20,072 nucleotides of DNA. Source: a virus. A program made the position numbers and the translations under genes. Numbering within the stretch: the stretch's first letter is position 1; each line of letters opens with the position of its first letter. Where the stretch lies: the IMG/VR virus record IMGVR_UViG_3300036766_000031, positions 1 to 20,072 of that record; one strand, 5' to 3'. Under the pieces are notes generated by a model. That model ran no database searches. It had not been told where the DNA came from and saw only the letters and a program-made list of their open reading frames with translations. Positions 6,822 through 13,757 of the stretch are shown here, piece after piece.

Positions 6822-8866
6822 CCCAGCGACTCCACGATAAGATTCAAGTCATACTGCATGGTCGTACCGCCGCCATCGGTATATCCGAAAGCATACTGGA
6901 GGTTTGTCCCGGTCTTGGCATAAGCATGGACCGCTCCACTCACCGTAGTAGCCGTGGTGTTGGTGGTAGAAGTCATGCCCGTAACACTGGCGGGCGTGGA
7001 TGTCTTTACCACCGAATCGTTGATGTCGGTATAGACGACCTGGAATCCCGTCGCGCCGCCCAGTGTCGAGGAGACGCTTCCCGCCCGCGTGATGGATGCT
7101 ACCCACCGTATGGCATAGAAGCCGGAAGTCGGTACGGCATATATGGTGGTAGTGGATATGGCCGCCCCCTGCGCCGTCAGGTTGGCCTTGGCTACGATAG
7201 AGGGAATGCCATTCCCCGTCAGTGCCACGCCATTGTAGGTAGTAATCAACCCTCCCAACGTCATGCCCGCAGTGAAGGCAGGATTTCCGCCCGCCAGTAC
7301 CACCGCTCCTGTCCCGGTCACGCCATTCGACAAGTCCGCTGCCGCCAGCGATGCTGACACGAAGTTGGTTCCATCGCCGCGCAATACCTTGCCGGATGCG
7401 GCTGCTCCGGCTACCCGGAAGCCCGTAGTGGCGTTGAACACCGTGGCGTTGTAGCTCGGCCCGTAGATACCGTAAATCAGCCAGTTGGCCGCCTTGGTGC
7501 TGGCGAACACGGCGTTGAAGGTGGTGGCTCCGATGGCCGTCACCGTCACGTCTTCGGAGTTGGTGCCGTCTGCGTTCATCACGAACAGCTTCTGCCCGAC
7601 GGAGATGGCGTCGGTGTATCCGGGTGCGCCCATAAACGCCGGGGTGACGGTCTGCGCGCCTCCGGCGTGACCTGACGCTGCATAGGTTTGCGTCTCTTGC
7701 CAGATATTGTTGCGGAGCAGGGCTACGCCGAACCCGTCCACAAAGCCACCGGAAGTCTTGGACGTTCCAATGATTAGCTTCGAGTTTCCAACGATGGTCA
7801 GTCCGGTCGCCTGGTTTGACGCGCCATTCTTGAAGGTGAACAATCCAGTACCAGCCGTGGCGGAACCCCAGTTACCGGAGATCACACCTCCAGTGATGAA
7901 GTCCAACCTGAAATCGCTATTCCCGCTGCTGGCGTTGGTCACGTTCCCGTGGGCCACCAGCCCGGATGAGAGTCCTACATAATTCCCGGACAGGGTAGTG
8001 GCAAACCACTGGTACGGCGCTTCTGTATGGCTCTCGGCCTCGTTGCCGCTCAACACCAAGCCGGTCACGTTGGCGGCCCGCACCGCCATCACGCCAGCAT
8101 TGAAGTTGTTCCCGCTGATGGTGTGACTGCCGCCGCCATCGTCAATGACCTGAATGCCCACGCCAGCCGTGTTGTTGAACTGGTTGCGGAGGATGCTGAT
8201 GCGATTGGTGAAGCCGGGGAGTGCGCCCGCCGTCCAGTCAGCCCCGTTGGTCAGCCAGATGTTCCCGCTGTTTGCCCCTACCGGAGCCCAGAAGTAGTTG
8301 TCGTAGACGCTGACAATCTCGGCCTGGTCGAGAATCAGGCTGTACTTGCAGCCCGTGAGCCAGACGTTGTGAACGTAGAACCCGGTGCCGCCGACGTTCT
8401 CGATGCAGGCTCCGGTCGGCGTTGCGTTGGTATTGGTGATGCCGATGCCGGAGATGTCAATGTTGATGTTGGTCGAACTGTTGATGGCAGAGATTGTCTT
8501 AAATGCACTTCCAGCAAAACTAGACGTGATGGTGACATTTGCTGGCCCATCCCCGGTGATCGTCCACCCGGTCTTCATGTCAATGCGGACGGCTTGGGCA
8601 TAGTGACCAGCCGGGAAGTGGATATGGGAGTTGACTGGCAGCAGATTGATGGCCGCCTCCCAGCCCGTCCATGGGCTGGCCAATGTACCTGCGCCGCCCG
8701 TGGAGGCCAGTGACGCTATGGTGGCGTTGGGTGACAGCAGGTTATGGAATATCACCGTGCCGGATACATCCAGGTTCTGGGCGTAAACATCCCACCGCTG
8801 GGTGGGACTTCCAGCGTCATACCCGGTCACGCTCGGCAGGATATTGTCGGCAAATACTGTGCTCAT
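6818..8866 (-). CDS. Tail spike with parallel beta-helix domain, possible depolymerase
   Basis: A 682-residue protein. Residues 1-36 are the anchor module shared with two neighbours (ADNILPSVTGYDAGSPTQRW). Residues of about 48-120 look like the entry to a right-handed parallel beta-helix (WTGWEAAINLLPVNSHIHFP, AGHYAQAVRIDMKTGWTITGDG). To about 390 there are successive short turns with N-rich ladders (ISILRNQFNN, HTISGNNFN, GLVLSGNEAES, GVISGNWG, GLTIVGNS), typical of pectate-lyase-like spikes that bind or cut capsule or O-antigen. The last 126 residues (from IVAKANLTAQ to LIVESLG) are a separate beta-rich domain of the kind that ends many phage tail proteins. Catalytic residues cannot be assigned, so it may bind rather than cleave. 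The start has AGGGGA four bases upstream. Confidence 0.82.
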   Translation of the reverse strand: MSTVFADNILPSVTGYDAGSPTQRWDVYAQNLDVSGTVIFHNLLSPNATIASLASTGGAGTLASPWTGWEAAINLLPVNSHIHFPAGHYAQAVRIDMKTGWTITGDGPANVTITSSFAGSAFKTISAINSSTNINIDISGIGITNTNATPTGACIENVGGTGFYVHNVWLTGCKYSLILDQAEIVSVYDNYFWAPVGANSGNIWLTNGADWTAGALPGFTNRISILRNQFNNTAGVGIQVIDDGGGSHTISGNNFNAGVMAVRAANVTGLVLSGNEAESHTEAPYQWFATTLSGNYVGLSSGLVAHGNVTNASSGNSDFRLDFITGGVISGNWGSATAGTGLFTFKNGASNQATGLTIVGNSKLIIGTSKTSGGFVDGFGVALLRNNIWQETQTYAASGHAGGAQTVTPAFMGAPGYTDAISVGQKLFVMNADGTNSEDVTVTAIGATTFNAVFASTKAANWLIYGIYGPSYNATVFNATTGFRVAGAAASGKVLRGDGTNFVSASLAAADLSNGVTGTGAVVLAGGNPAFTAGMTLGGLITTYNGVALTGNGIPSIVAKANLTAQGAAISTTTIYAVPTSGFYAIRWVASITRAGSVSSTLGGATGFQVVYTDINDSVVKTSTPASVTGMTSTTNTTATTVSGAVHAYAKTGTNLQYAFGYTDGGGTTMQYDLNLIVESLG

Positions 8867-8874
8867 GGGTTCCC

Positions 8875-9558
8875 CTAGGGTTTGTAATAGGCTACCTTAC
8901 CAGTAGCCCCAGCCACGTTGATTACTATGTAGCCCTCTACGTTGGCCTTCACTGCCTCCCCAGTCCCATTGCTGGCCGTGGCCGCCACGGTCGAGCCGAA
9001 GCCCACTTGCGATGCTGCTACGGTGGGAGCAGCGGCGGTCAAGGTCAGGGTTGTCAAGGCCGCCGCCGCCGGAGTAGTGGAACCCAGCGCCCCCGGAGCC
9101 GCCCAATCTCCCCCGTCCAGTAAATCAGCATTCAGGTTGGTACACTTGGTGACAGAGGCGATAATCAGCGGGGCCGTTCCAGTGCTGACGGTGGATGTGA
9201 TAACACCACTGGCGGATATAGTAGTAAAGCTGGCCGCGCCCGGAGTCACACCCCCGATAGTTCCCGGAGCCGTCCAGTCCAGTCCATCCAACAAGTCCGC
9301 ATTCAGACTGGCTACCTTGGTGGTGGAAGCAACCACGAAGGGGGCAGTCCCGGTAGCTACCGTAGATGTCAACTGGCCGCTCAATGTCAGCGAAGTGATG
9401 CCGCTGACTGCCGCCCCAAAGGTCACGGCTCCACTCAGTGTGGTAGCGCCGGATACCGCCAAGGTCTGCGCGAACACGTCCCACTCCTGGGACGGAGAAG
9501 CCCCCAGGTCATATCCGCTGGCCGAGGGAATGAGATTGTCTGCTATCACCTGGCTCAT
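8875..9558 (-). CDS. Short tail fibre protein with LNADLLDG repeats (first paralogue)
   Basis: A 227-residue protein with ATG at 9558 and GGGGG seven bases upstream. Residues 1-35 (MSQVIADNLIPSASGYDLGA, SQEWDVFAQT) are the shared anchor module. Residues 54-113 and 114-170 are two copies of a unit of about 57-60 residues: SG-x-(I/L)-TSTV, GTAP, LNADLLDG, DW-x-APG, then TPGAA or TPAAA. The last 50 residues end in GYIVINVAGATGKVAYYKP, a small beta domain common at the ends of phage tail fibre proteins. It is short for a full fibre, so it may be a trunk, adaptor or side fibre. It lies directly after the connector-like gene, one base away. Confidence 0.8.
   Translation of the reverse strand: MSQVIADNLIPSASGYDLGASPSQEWDVFAQTLAVSGATTLSGAVTFGAAVSGITSLTLSGQLTSTVATGTAPFVVASTTKVASLNADLLDGLDWTAPGTIGGVTPGAASFTTISASGVITSTVSTGTAPLIIASVTKCTNLNADLLDGGDWAAPGALGSTTPAAAALTTLTLTAAAPTVAASQVGFGSTVAATASNGTGEAVKANVEGYIVINVAGATGKVAYYKP
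9049..9399 (-). repeat. Two tandem LNADLLDG units coding for a fibre shaft
   Basis: Copy 1 spans about 9220-9399 and copy 2 about 9049-9219. Both encode GTAP-(F/L)-(V/I)-(V/I)-AS, then LNADLLDG and an APG turn. A third, diverged copy lies in the fibre gene 5586-6821, near 6240-6110. Confidence 0.8.
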
Positions 9559-9559
9559 A

Positions 9560-10291
9560 TCACAGCCCCCATATATTCAGTCCCCATCCCGTGTCCCTGC
9601 CCGCGCCCATACCCTCGCCGGGGAAGATGGTTTCGATGGTGCCATAGTCCTCGTTCTCCGACATCTGGTCCAGTGCCCCGCGATACTCGGCGAACTGGCC
9701 CGTGGCTACCTGCCCGCCCCTGTATCTCACCAATCCACCAGCCCTGCCATCATCCGACAACTTATATGCCCAATACATCATCCCCTTCAAGAACACCTGC
9801 ATATGCTGGTCGTCAAACCATAGTTGGTCGGTCAATGCGGTAATCTTCGGGGCATTCATCTGGAACTGGCCGGACAACTCCATGGTAGTCCCGGAAGGTA
9901 CGGCCACCGCACTCTCCAGCCGTATCTTGCCCAGGGAGGGTTGCAGGCAGGCTGACCGGATGGATTGGTAACTGCGGGATATCAGGTCTACCGATATGTC
10001 CCTCGCCACATCCAGTTCCCAGTTTTCATTGGGCGAGGTATCGGTGCGGGTGATGCTGACCTTGAGCAAGCGGTAGATGTTGGTCGGAGCATTGTAGTCT
10101 TGCACCGCATCTACCAGCGGTATGTTGCCCGCCGGGATGTTCGCCAGCGACACCCGCCACGGGTAGAACCCCCACATCTCCGAGGACACCATGTCGGCAA
10201 GCTGAGGGGTGATGGCCACCAGACCGCCGACATTTTTCAGTAACGGCTCAAGCAGCGCAGATACGTCCGAGACTTTGTAGGTCTGCGGCAA
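9560..10291 (-). CDS. Connector/tail adaptor-like protein (tail tubular protein A-like)
   Basis: A 243-residue protein. The only start in reach is TTG at 10291, immediately after the TAA of the previous gene, with AAGGTGG eight bases upstream. The N-terminus is helical (SDVSALLEPLLKNVGG). The centre contains WGFYPWRVSLANIPAG, VQDYNAPTNIYRLLKVSI and a W-E-L-D-V segment. The C-terminal half has LWFDDQHMQVFLKGMMYWAYKLSDD. The pattern of an early aromatic W-x-W-like strand, a Y-x-x-P-x-D/N-x-x-R motif and a late amphipathic helix resembles proteins at the portal-tail junction of short-tailed phages. Its place between the head genes and the tail fibres agrees. Function is inferred; length and motifs are compatible, not decisive. 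Confidence 0.65.
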   Translation of the reverse strand: MPQTYKVSDVSALLEPLLKNVGGLVAITPQLADMVSSEMWGFYPWRVSLANIPAGNIPLVDAVQDYNAPTNIYRLLKVSITRTDTSPNENWELDVARDISVDLISRSYQSIRSACLQPSLGKIRLESAVAVPSGTTMELSGQFQMNAPKITALTDQLWFDDQHMQVFLKGMMYWAYKLSDDGRAGGLVRYRGGQVATGQFAEYRGALDQMSENEDYGTIETIFPGEGMGAGRDTGWGLNIWGL

Positions 10292-10741
10292 TTACACCGC
10301 CACCTTCCGGCGTTCCGCCATATGCTCCAGTGCCGCCATGTCCAGCGTCTTGAAGTTGTTCAAGTTGATGCCATTGGTAATCTGTTCGACAGAACACTCT
10401 ACCCGGGGCAACTGAGTATTGCACCGCTGGCAGGTGGGCACGAAGTACGGCTTTTCGCCCGCCGGAGTATGCGCCTGGGCCACCCAGGTATGGTTTTTGC
10501 CATTGTGATGCGGGCAGTTACGCTTCCTCATCGCCTTCATCTCCATCTCGGCCTTGCCGCGCTCCAGGGCCTCATTGGCATTGCGCTTACGCAACGCCAC
10601 CTTTTCATCAATCAAGCTCTGCTCATACTCACTGGGCTTCTTGGCCGCAGCTACCACTGCCTCCAGTAACTGTTGCAACTGTTCTGCCGATAGCCCCACC
10701 GATGGGGCCGGGGCTGATGCCTGTTCCTTTTTGTCGAACAT
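10292..10741 (-). CDS. Unassigned protein with His/Cys zinc-site-like cluster
   Basis: A 149-residue protein, ATG at 10741 with AAAGGAG eight bases upstream and directly after the TAG of the previous gene. Residues 1-75 are Ala/Gln/Glu/Lys rich and probably a coiled coil (LSAEQLQQLLEAVVAAAKK; SLIDEKVALRKR). Residues 75-110 hold CPHHNGKNHTW followed 20-odd residues later by CQRCNTQ: two Cys/His groups in the spacing of a zinc ribbon. No known family is recognised. Zinc binding and any DNA, protein or RNA contact are inferred. It sits among head-completion genes and may be a minor virion or assembly protein. Confidence 0.7.
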   Translation of the reverse strand: MFDKKEQASAPAPSVGLSAEQLQQLLEAVVAAAKKPSEYEQSLIDEKVALRKRNANEALERGKAEMEMKAMRKRNCPHHNGKNHTWVAQAHTPAGEKPYFVPTCQRCNTQLPRVECSVEQITNGINLNNFKTLDMAALEHMAERRKVAV

Positions 10742-10987
10742 CTATGCGTCTCCTTTGTATAGATTGGGTTGCTCTTCCTGGTTGCTGCGACGGGTGTGGT
10801 CGCCCACCACCAGGGCCGCCTCTGCCAATATAGCCAGTACCCGGTGGCGGGACATACCGTCATTGTTGATGAATTGGCAACTGTTGTCGTGCTCGTTGAA
10901 GGCTACGCCCACCAGCAGGAATCCCTCTTCGCGGGCCATGCCCAGCGCCCCATTGAGCAATGTCTTGGTTTCCTTTGAGAACTCCAT
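10742..10987 (-). CDS. Small unassigned protein
   Basis: An 81-residue acidic protein, not recognised. It has a helical N-terminus (SKETKTLLNGALGMAREEG), a strand-like FLLVGVAFNE, an NNDGMSRHRV turn and a helical VLAILAEAALVVGD segment, followed by a polar tail. The start is ATG at 10987, with a weak AGGTGA site very close to it. The stop is adjacent to the next ATG, so it is probably co-translated with the His/Cys-cluster protein. No membrane segment or enzyme motif is seen. Confidence 0.65.
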   Translation of the reverse strand: MEFSKETKTLLNGALGMAREEGFLLVGVAFNEHDNSCQFINNDGMSRHRVLAILAEAALVVGDHTRRSNQEEQPNLYKGDA

Positions 10988-11008
10988 GTCACCTACTATA
11001 CCATATGG

Positions 11009-11551
11009 CTAAGTAGTCAGCGCCTGCCACTTCTGGCTGGCGCGGGAGGGCGGCCCGAACAGGGCGTTGGCCTTCGGCTCCGATATCAGCCCCTTGCGTA
11101 TCAGTACAGCAATGACCCTGCGCCATCCCGGTATGACGGTCGCCCCCAGCAATTCCCCAGCCTCATCCGTGCTTCCAGTAATGAACTCTCGGCACATTCC
11201 TCGGTGCATACCGCAAATAAATTGTCTTCCCCCCGGCGATCCAGGGTCGAGCAAATAGACGCCGTACTGTTTGTCATTGGCATGGGACACCTCGAACCAT
11301 AGATTGGGATTCAGTTTCATCAGGCGGCGCATGATGATGTCGGAGTGGATGGGGATGCCCGTCTGCTGCTCCGCATCCAGCATGGAGCGGCCAGCGTCGG
11401 GGGAGATGGCGGCCTTACGCTTTGATTCGGCCACGGAGTAGGCACTGCGGCTGCGGGCCACCGCCTCATCTCGTCGCTTGCGCTGGGCGTGACGAGCCTG
11501 TAGCTCCGAGTCGAATACGGCGGGCGCTTTGACTCTATGCAATGCGGACAT
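11009..11551 (-). CDS. Unassigned protein in the head-neck region
   Basis: A 180-residue protein, not recognised. Residues 1-60 are very basic and helical (LQARHAQRKRRDEAVARSR). The middle contains a strand-rich region (NLWFEVSHANDKQYGVYLLD, RQFICGMHRGMC) followed by an acidic helical segment (ITGSTDEAGELLGATVIPGWRRV) and ends in helix and a polar tail. There is no ribosome site before the ATG. Instead, a strong hairpin ends six bases upstream, so translation may depend on that structure. It lies between a beta-rich virion protein and small head-region genes. A role as a minor structural or assembly protein is a guess from position. Confidence 0.68.
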   Translation of the reverse strand: MSALHRVKAPAVFDSELQARHAQRKRRDEAVARSRSAYSVAESKRKAAISPDAGRSMLDAEQQTGIPIHSDIIMRRLMKLNPNLWFEVSHANDKQYGVYLLDPGSPGGRQFICGMHRGMCREFITGSTDEAGELLGATVIPGWRRVIAVLIRKGLISEPKANALFGPPSRASQKWQALTT

Positions 11552-11557
11552 GGTGTT

Positions 11558-11600
11558 TTGTGTGCAGATAGTCCGATATTACCAGACTACCTGCACACAA
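11558..11600 (-). other. Strong 16-bp intergenic hairpin before the gene at 11009-11551
   Basis: Arms at 11585-11600 and 11558-11573 pair over 16 bases with a single G-U wobble, around an 11-base loop whose ends could pair further. It fills most of the 60-base gap and ends six bases before the ATG. There is no run of U after it on either strand, so it is not a classic terminator; RNA processing, mRNA stabilisation or translation control are more likely. Confidence 0.75.
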
Positions 11601-11611
11601 TACCGAGTTAG

Positions 11612-12058
11612 TTACCCCCGCTGGGAAGCAGCCAGGGTGGTCAACAGCCAGATGGTCGAGGTGATGACCGGCGTGCTGCCCCCGATGACATATCCGATTT
11701 TCATAAAGGCGGGGTCGAACACGCAGTTCTTCGCCAAGGTTCCACCCGTGGTAGCAGATGGGCTTTCCAGGGCCGCATCGCTCTCTCCCAGGCCAAGCCG
11801 GAACACGAAGTGGATGTTCCCGGCAGCAGTGACCTGAGTAGAGCGAATCGGCAACCCGACATAGGTTGTTCCCCGATCCGGCGAGGTTTGCAACTGGAAA
11901 TCCGCCGTGGGGGAAGTTCCGCTGACCGATGCAGTGACGATGACGATGTGATAGCTGTCACAAATCCCCATGTCGAATGCAGCAGTTGCGCCAGTGGATG
12001 AGTATGCAGTGGAGGCAAAGAGTTTCTTGCCCTGTACCTGATTCAGTCCCTTTGCCAT
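11612..12058 (-). CDS. Small beta-rich probable virion protein
   Basis: A 148-residue protein. Strand-like segments alternate with Thr/Ser-rich loops (SYHIVIVTASVSGTSPTADF; NIHFVFRLGLGES; MKIGYVIGGSTPVITSTIWLL), a composition seen in phage head decoration and neck proteins. The ATG shares one base with the TAA of the upstream gene (TAATG), and GGAGGT lies six bases before it, giving efficient coupled translation. It follows the capsid gene by one gene. Decoration or head-completion function is inferred from position and beta content. A 60-base gap containing a hairpin follows. Confidence 0.72.
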   Translation of the reverse strand: MAKGLNQVQGKKLFASTAYSSTGATAAFDMGICDSYHIVIVTASVSGTSPTADFQLQTSPDRGTTYVGLPIRSTQVTAAGNIHFVFRLGLGESDAALESPSATTGGTLAKNCVFDPAFMKIGYVIGGSTPVITSTIWLLTTLAASQRG

Positions 12059-12591
12059 TACAGCACCTCCAGTGCGAGTTCGTCGAGGTAGCCAGTATCG
12101 CCGCCACCCGTGGCGATGGTGATTTCAACCGATAGTCCCAACCCGGACTGGCTGAAGTCCACCGCAGTCGGGGCTGCGGTCAGAATGGCAATCGCGGTAA
12201 AGACCGGAGACACACCATTGAGTCCCCAGAAATGACCCGTGAGTACCTGTGAAACGCTGCTCCAGTACAGATTACCACCAATGGCCCATGACGCCTCGGC
12301 AGTGGAGATGGCCGCTGCGACACCAGCCGCGATGATGGTATTCGAGCCAGCCGTGGTGGATACACCGTAGCTGACCTTGGGAGTGACGTTGTGGGAGCCG
12401 CTATTCAATGCCCGGCCAATAGCGTGGAACCTGAATGCCATGGTCTTGGGCGCGGAGGATTGCGCCAGTACCGGGAAGAAAACGGCGGCAGCCTTGGTGC
12501 TGTCGTCGGCTTGAAGAAAGGTGGTGGCCGAAGTCGGGTTAACGAGATTGGCCGCCCTCTTTGCCTTGTAGCATACATTTGCATTAGCCAT
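12058..12591 (-). CDS. Small beta-rich probable virion protein (possible capsid decoration protein)
   Basis: A 177-residue Ala/Ser/Thr-rich protein directly after the major capsid gene. Strand-like segments include KTMAFRFHAIGRAL, NVTPKVSYGVSTT, and the closing LGLSVEITIATGGGDTGYLDEL followed by LEVL, compatible with a beta-sandwich. The start at 12591 has AAGGAG seven bases upstream. Genes in this place often encode capsid decoration or stabilising proteins made in large amounts, and the good ribosome site fits that. No family is recognised, so the role is inferred. It is coupled to the next gene through TAATG. Confidence 0.72.
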   Translation of the reverse strand: MANANVCYKAKRAANLVNPTSATTFLQADDSTKAAAVFFPVLAQSSAPKTMAFRFHAIGRALNSGSHNVTPKVSYGVSTTAGSNTIIAAGVAAAISTAEASWAIGGNLYWSSVSQVLTGHFWGLNGVSPVFTAIAILTAAPTAVDFSQSGLGLSVEITIATGGGDTGYLDELALEVL

Positions 12592-12604
12592 GTGTTATCT
12601 CCTT

Positions 12605-12623
12605 GCGCGGTTCACCGCCGCGC
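12605..12623 (-). other. Short GC-rich hairpin between capsid and next gene
   Basis: Arms GCGCGG and CCGCGC with a 7-base loop, ending two bases before the AAGGAG site of the gene starting at 12591. There is no U tract. It could lower or regulate translation of the downstream protein relative to the capsid, or protect the capsid message 3' end. Confidence 0.5.
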
Positions 12624-12636
12624 TCGGGTTTGTTGG

Positions 12637-13593
12637 TTAGATTACCGAGGCGTCGGCCTTGATAATCTTGAAACGTAGGTTGACAGTATCCAGCGTCTTG
12701 GCTGCGAATGCGAACCAGTAAGAGGCGAAGGTAGAAATCTCGCCTACCGGGTCAGCCGTAGACAGACCGGGGTTGACGACGTTGATGCGGAACTTCTGGT
12801 TGCGTGGGTCTTCCACCCGGTCAGGCCCGCGCCCGCTCAGGTCCACGATGCCTACCCCGTTCTCGCCGAAGATGTAGGTGTAGTAGAGCACATTGGGAAC
12901 AGAGCCGGAGGAGCCGACATTGGTGGATTCCAACAGCCTGCATCCGCCCACCATGCCAACCTCGCCCTGCAATACCTGGTTGCCGCCGGAATACTTGAGA
13001 GCATCAATGAATCCGCCAGCGGTATTGTCGGAGATAAGGTCATAGTGCACATAGGGATGGATGACACTAAGAAACTCGTTGCCTGTCTGGGGGCGCACGT
13101 TGATGCCCTTCAGTAAGGCCACGTTCTTCTTGAAATCAGAAGCCGTTAGGGTAGCTCCGATGGTTGACACCAGGGCTGACGTATTCGAGTCAATCTCGGT
13201 GCGGATGATGGTGTCCACCGAGCCAGCGGCGCGGTATGACAGATCATCCACCATGCGGGTGAGGGGTTTGTTGATGTCGGTCAAATCAAGCAGTTGTGAA
13301 CTGGACTCGAAGTCCGAATACTGCTCGACAGTGGCCGATATGGGTGTGGTGGTCATGGATGTCGGCGTTCCGATGGCACCTTCCGCCGATGGATTCGTGT
13401 TGAATCCGGGCAGCGTGGTGCGGAACATCTGGATGGTCTTGCCGGAACCCTGGGGAAGCGGGTGCGGGTCGCATACTTGTGCGAAACGAAACATCGCTTC
13501 CAGCCTGTCTAGTGGCCGCTTGTCATAGTAGACGGTTGCCAAGTGTGCCAGGGTTGCAGTTTGAGTTGTCAACCCGGCGGGTGCATATGCCAT
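12637..13593 (-). CDS. Major capsid protein, N4-gp56-like family
   Basis: A 318-residue protein with a strong ribosome site (AAAGGAG, eight bases before ATG). The layout matches the N4-gp56 family: a short N-terminal arm with TVYYDKRPLDRLEAMFRFAQ, then PLPQGSGKTIQMFR, an acidic/Pro/Thr stretch (EGAIGTPTSMTTT), QYSDFESSSQLLDLTDIN, and a helical DDLSYRAAGSVDTIIRTEI. A central domain (FLSVIHPYVHYDL) and a C-terminal strand region (STFASYWFAFAAKTLDTVN) follow. Copies would form the HK97-fold shell. Its own promoter lies upstream, fitting high production. The scaffold gene is not adjacent: five other genes separate them, which is unusual. Confidence 0.88.
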   Translation of the reverse strand: MAYAPAGLTTQTATLAHLATVYYDKRPLDRLEAMFRFAQVCDPHPLPQGSGKTIQMFRTTLPGFNTNPSAEGAIGTPTSMTTTPISATVEQYSDFESSSQLLDLTDINKPLTRMVDDLSYRAAGSVDTIIRTEIDSNTSALVSTIGATLTASDFKKNVALLKGINVRPQTGNEFLSVIHPYVHYDLISDNTAGGFIDALKYSGGNQVLQGEVGMVGGCRLLESTNVGSSGSVPNVLYYTYIFGENGVGIVDLSGRGPDRVEDPRNQKFRINVVNPGLSTADPVGEISTFASYWFAFAAKTLDTVNLRFKIIKADASVI

Positions 13594-13675
13594 AGATTTT
13601 GCTCCTTTCGATTTTGGGGTGTTGCTGTAATCGGGGCAGCCGGACGAGCAGTCTGGGCGACCGTGGCTGCGGGCA

Positions 13676-13720
13676 GCGGGAGCACCGCGTGGGCAGGTAT
13701 ATCAGCGCGGGAGCACCGCG
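13676..13720 (-). repeat. Direct repeat of a 14-base hairpin-forming sequence in the capsid leader
   Basis: The 14-base sequence CGCGGTGCTCCCGC (minus strand) occurs at 13707-13720 and 13676-13689, 31 bases apart. Each copy can fold with loop TGCTC: a 5-bp stem in the first (13706-13720) and a 4-bp stem in the second (13676-13688). They lie in the transcribed leader between the promoter and the capsid ribosome site. A protein-binding operator or RNA element is possible. Confidence 0.7.
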
Positions 13721-13728
13721 ACACACTA

Positions 13729-13757
13729 TGTATAGCAAATAGCTAGGGGGTTGTCAA
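13729..13757 (-). promoter_or_regulatory. Sigma70-type promoter for the major capsid gene
   Basis: On the minus strand, TTGACA (13752-13757) is followed after exactly 17 bases by TATACA (13729-13734), with TG one base before the -10 box (extended -10). The start of transcription would be near 13722, giving a leader of about 128 bases before the capsid ATG. The promoter overlaps the last codons of the glycosyltransferase gene. Confidence 0.75.

Noticed and set aside
5959-6840. Plus-strand frame of 293 codons opposite the tail fibre gene
   Set aside because: Low-complexity Ala/Ser/Val/Pro content and complete overlap with a well-supported minus-strand gene; a shadow frame.
8450-8580. Other TTGACA-like hexamers on the minus strand (also near 3740, 9366 and 13557)
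   Set aside because: None has a TATAAT-like box at 16 to 18 bases, so they are not called promoters.
6818-9558. Diversity-generating retroelement acting on the repeated tail genes
   Set aside because: No reverse transcriptase gene and no template-like near repeat with adenine-biased differences are visible in the window.
8942-9823. Plus-strand frame of 293 codons opposite the repeat fibre gene
   Set aside because: Mirrors the repeat structure of the minus-strand gene; no independent motif.
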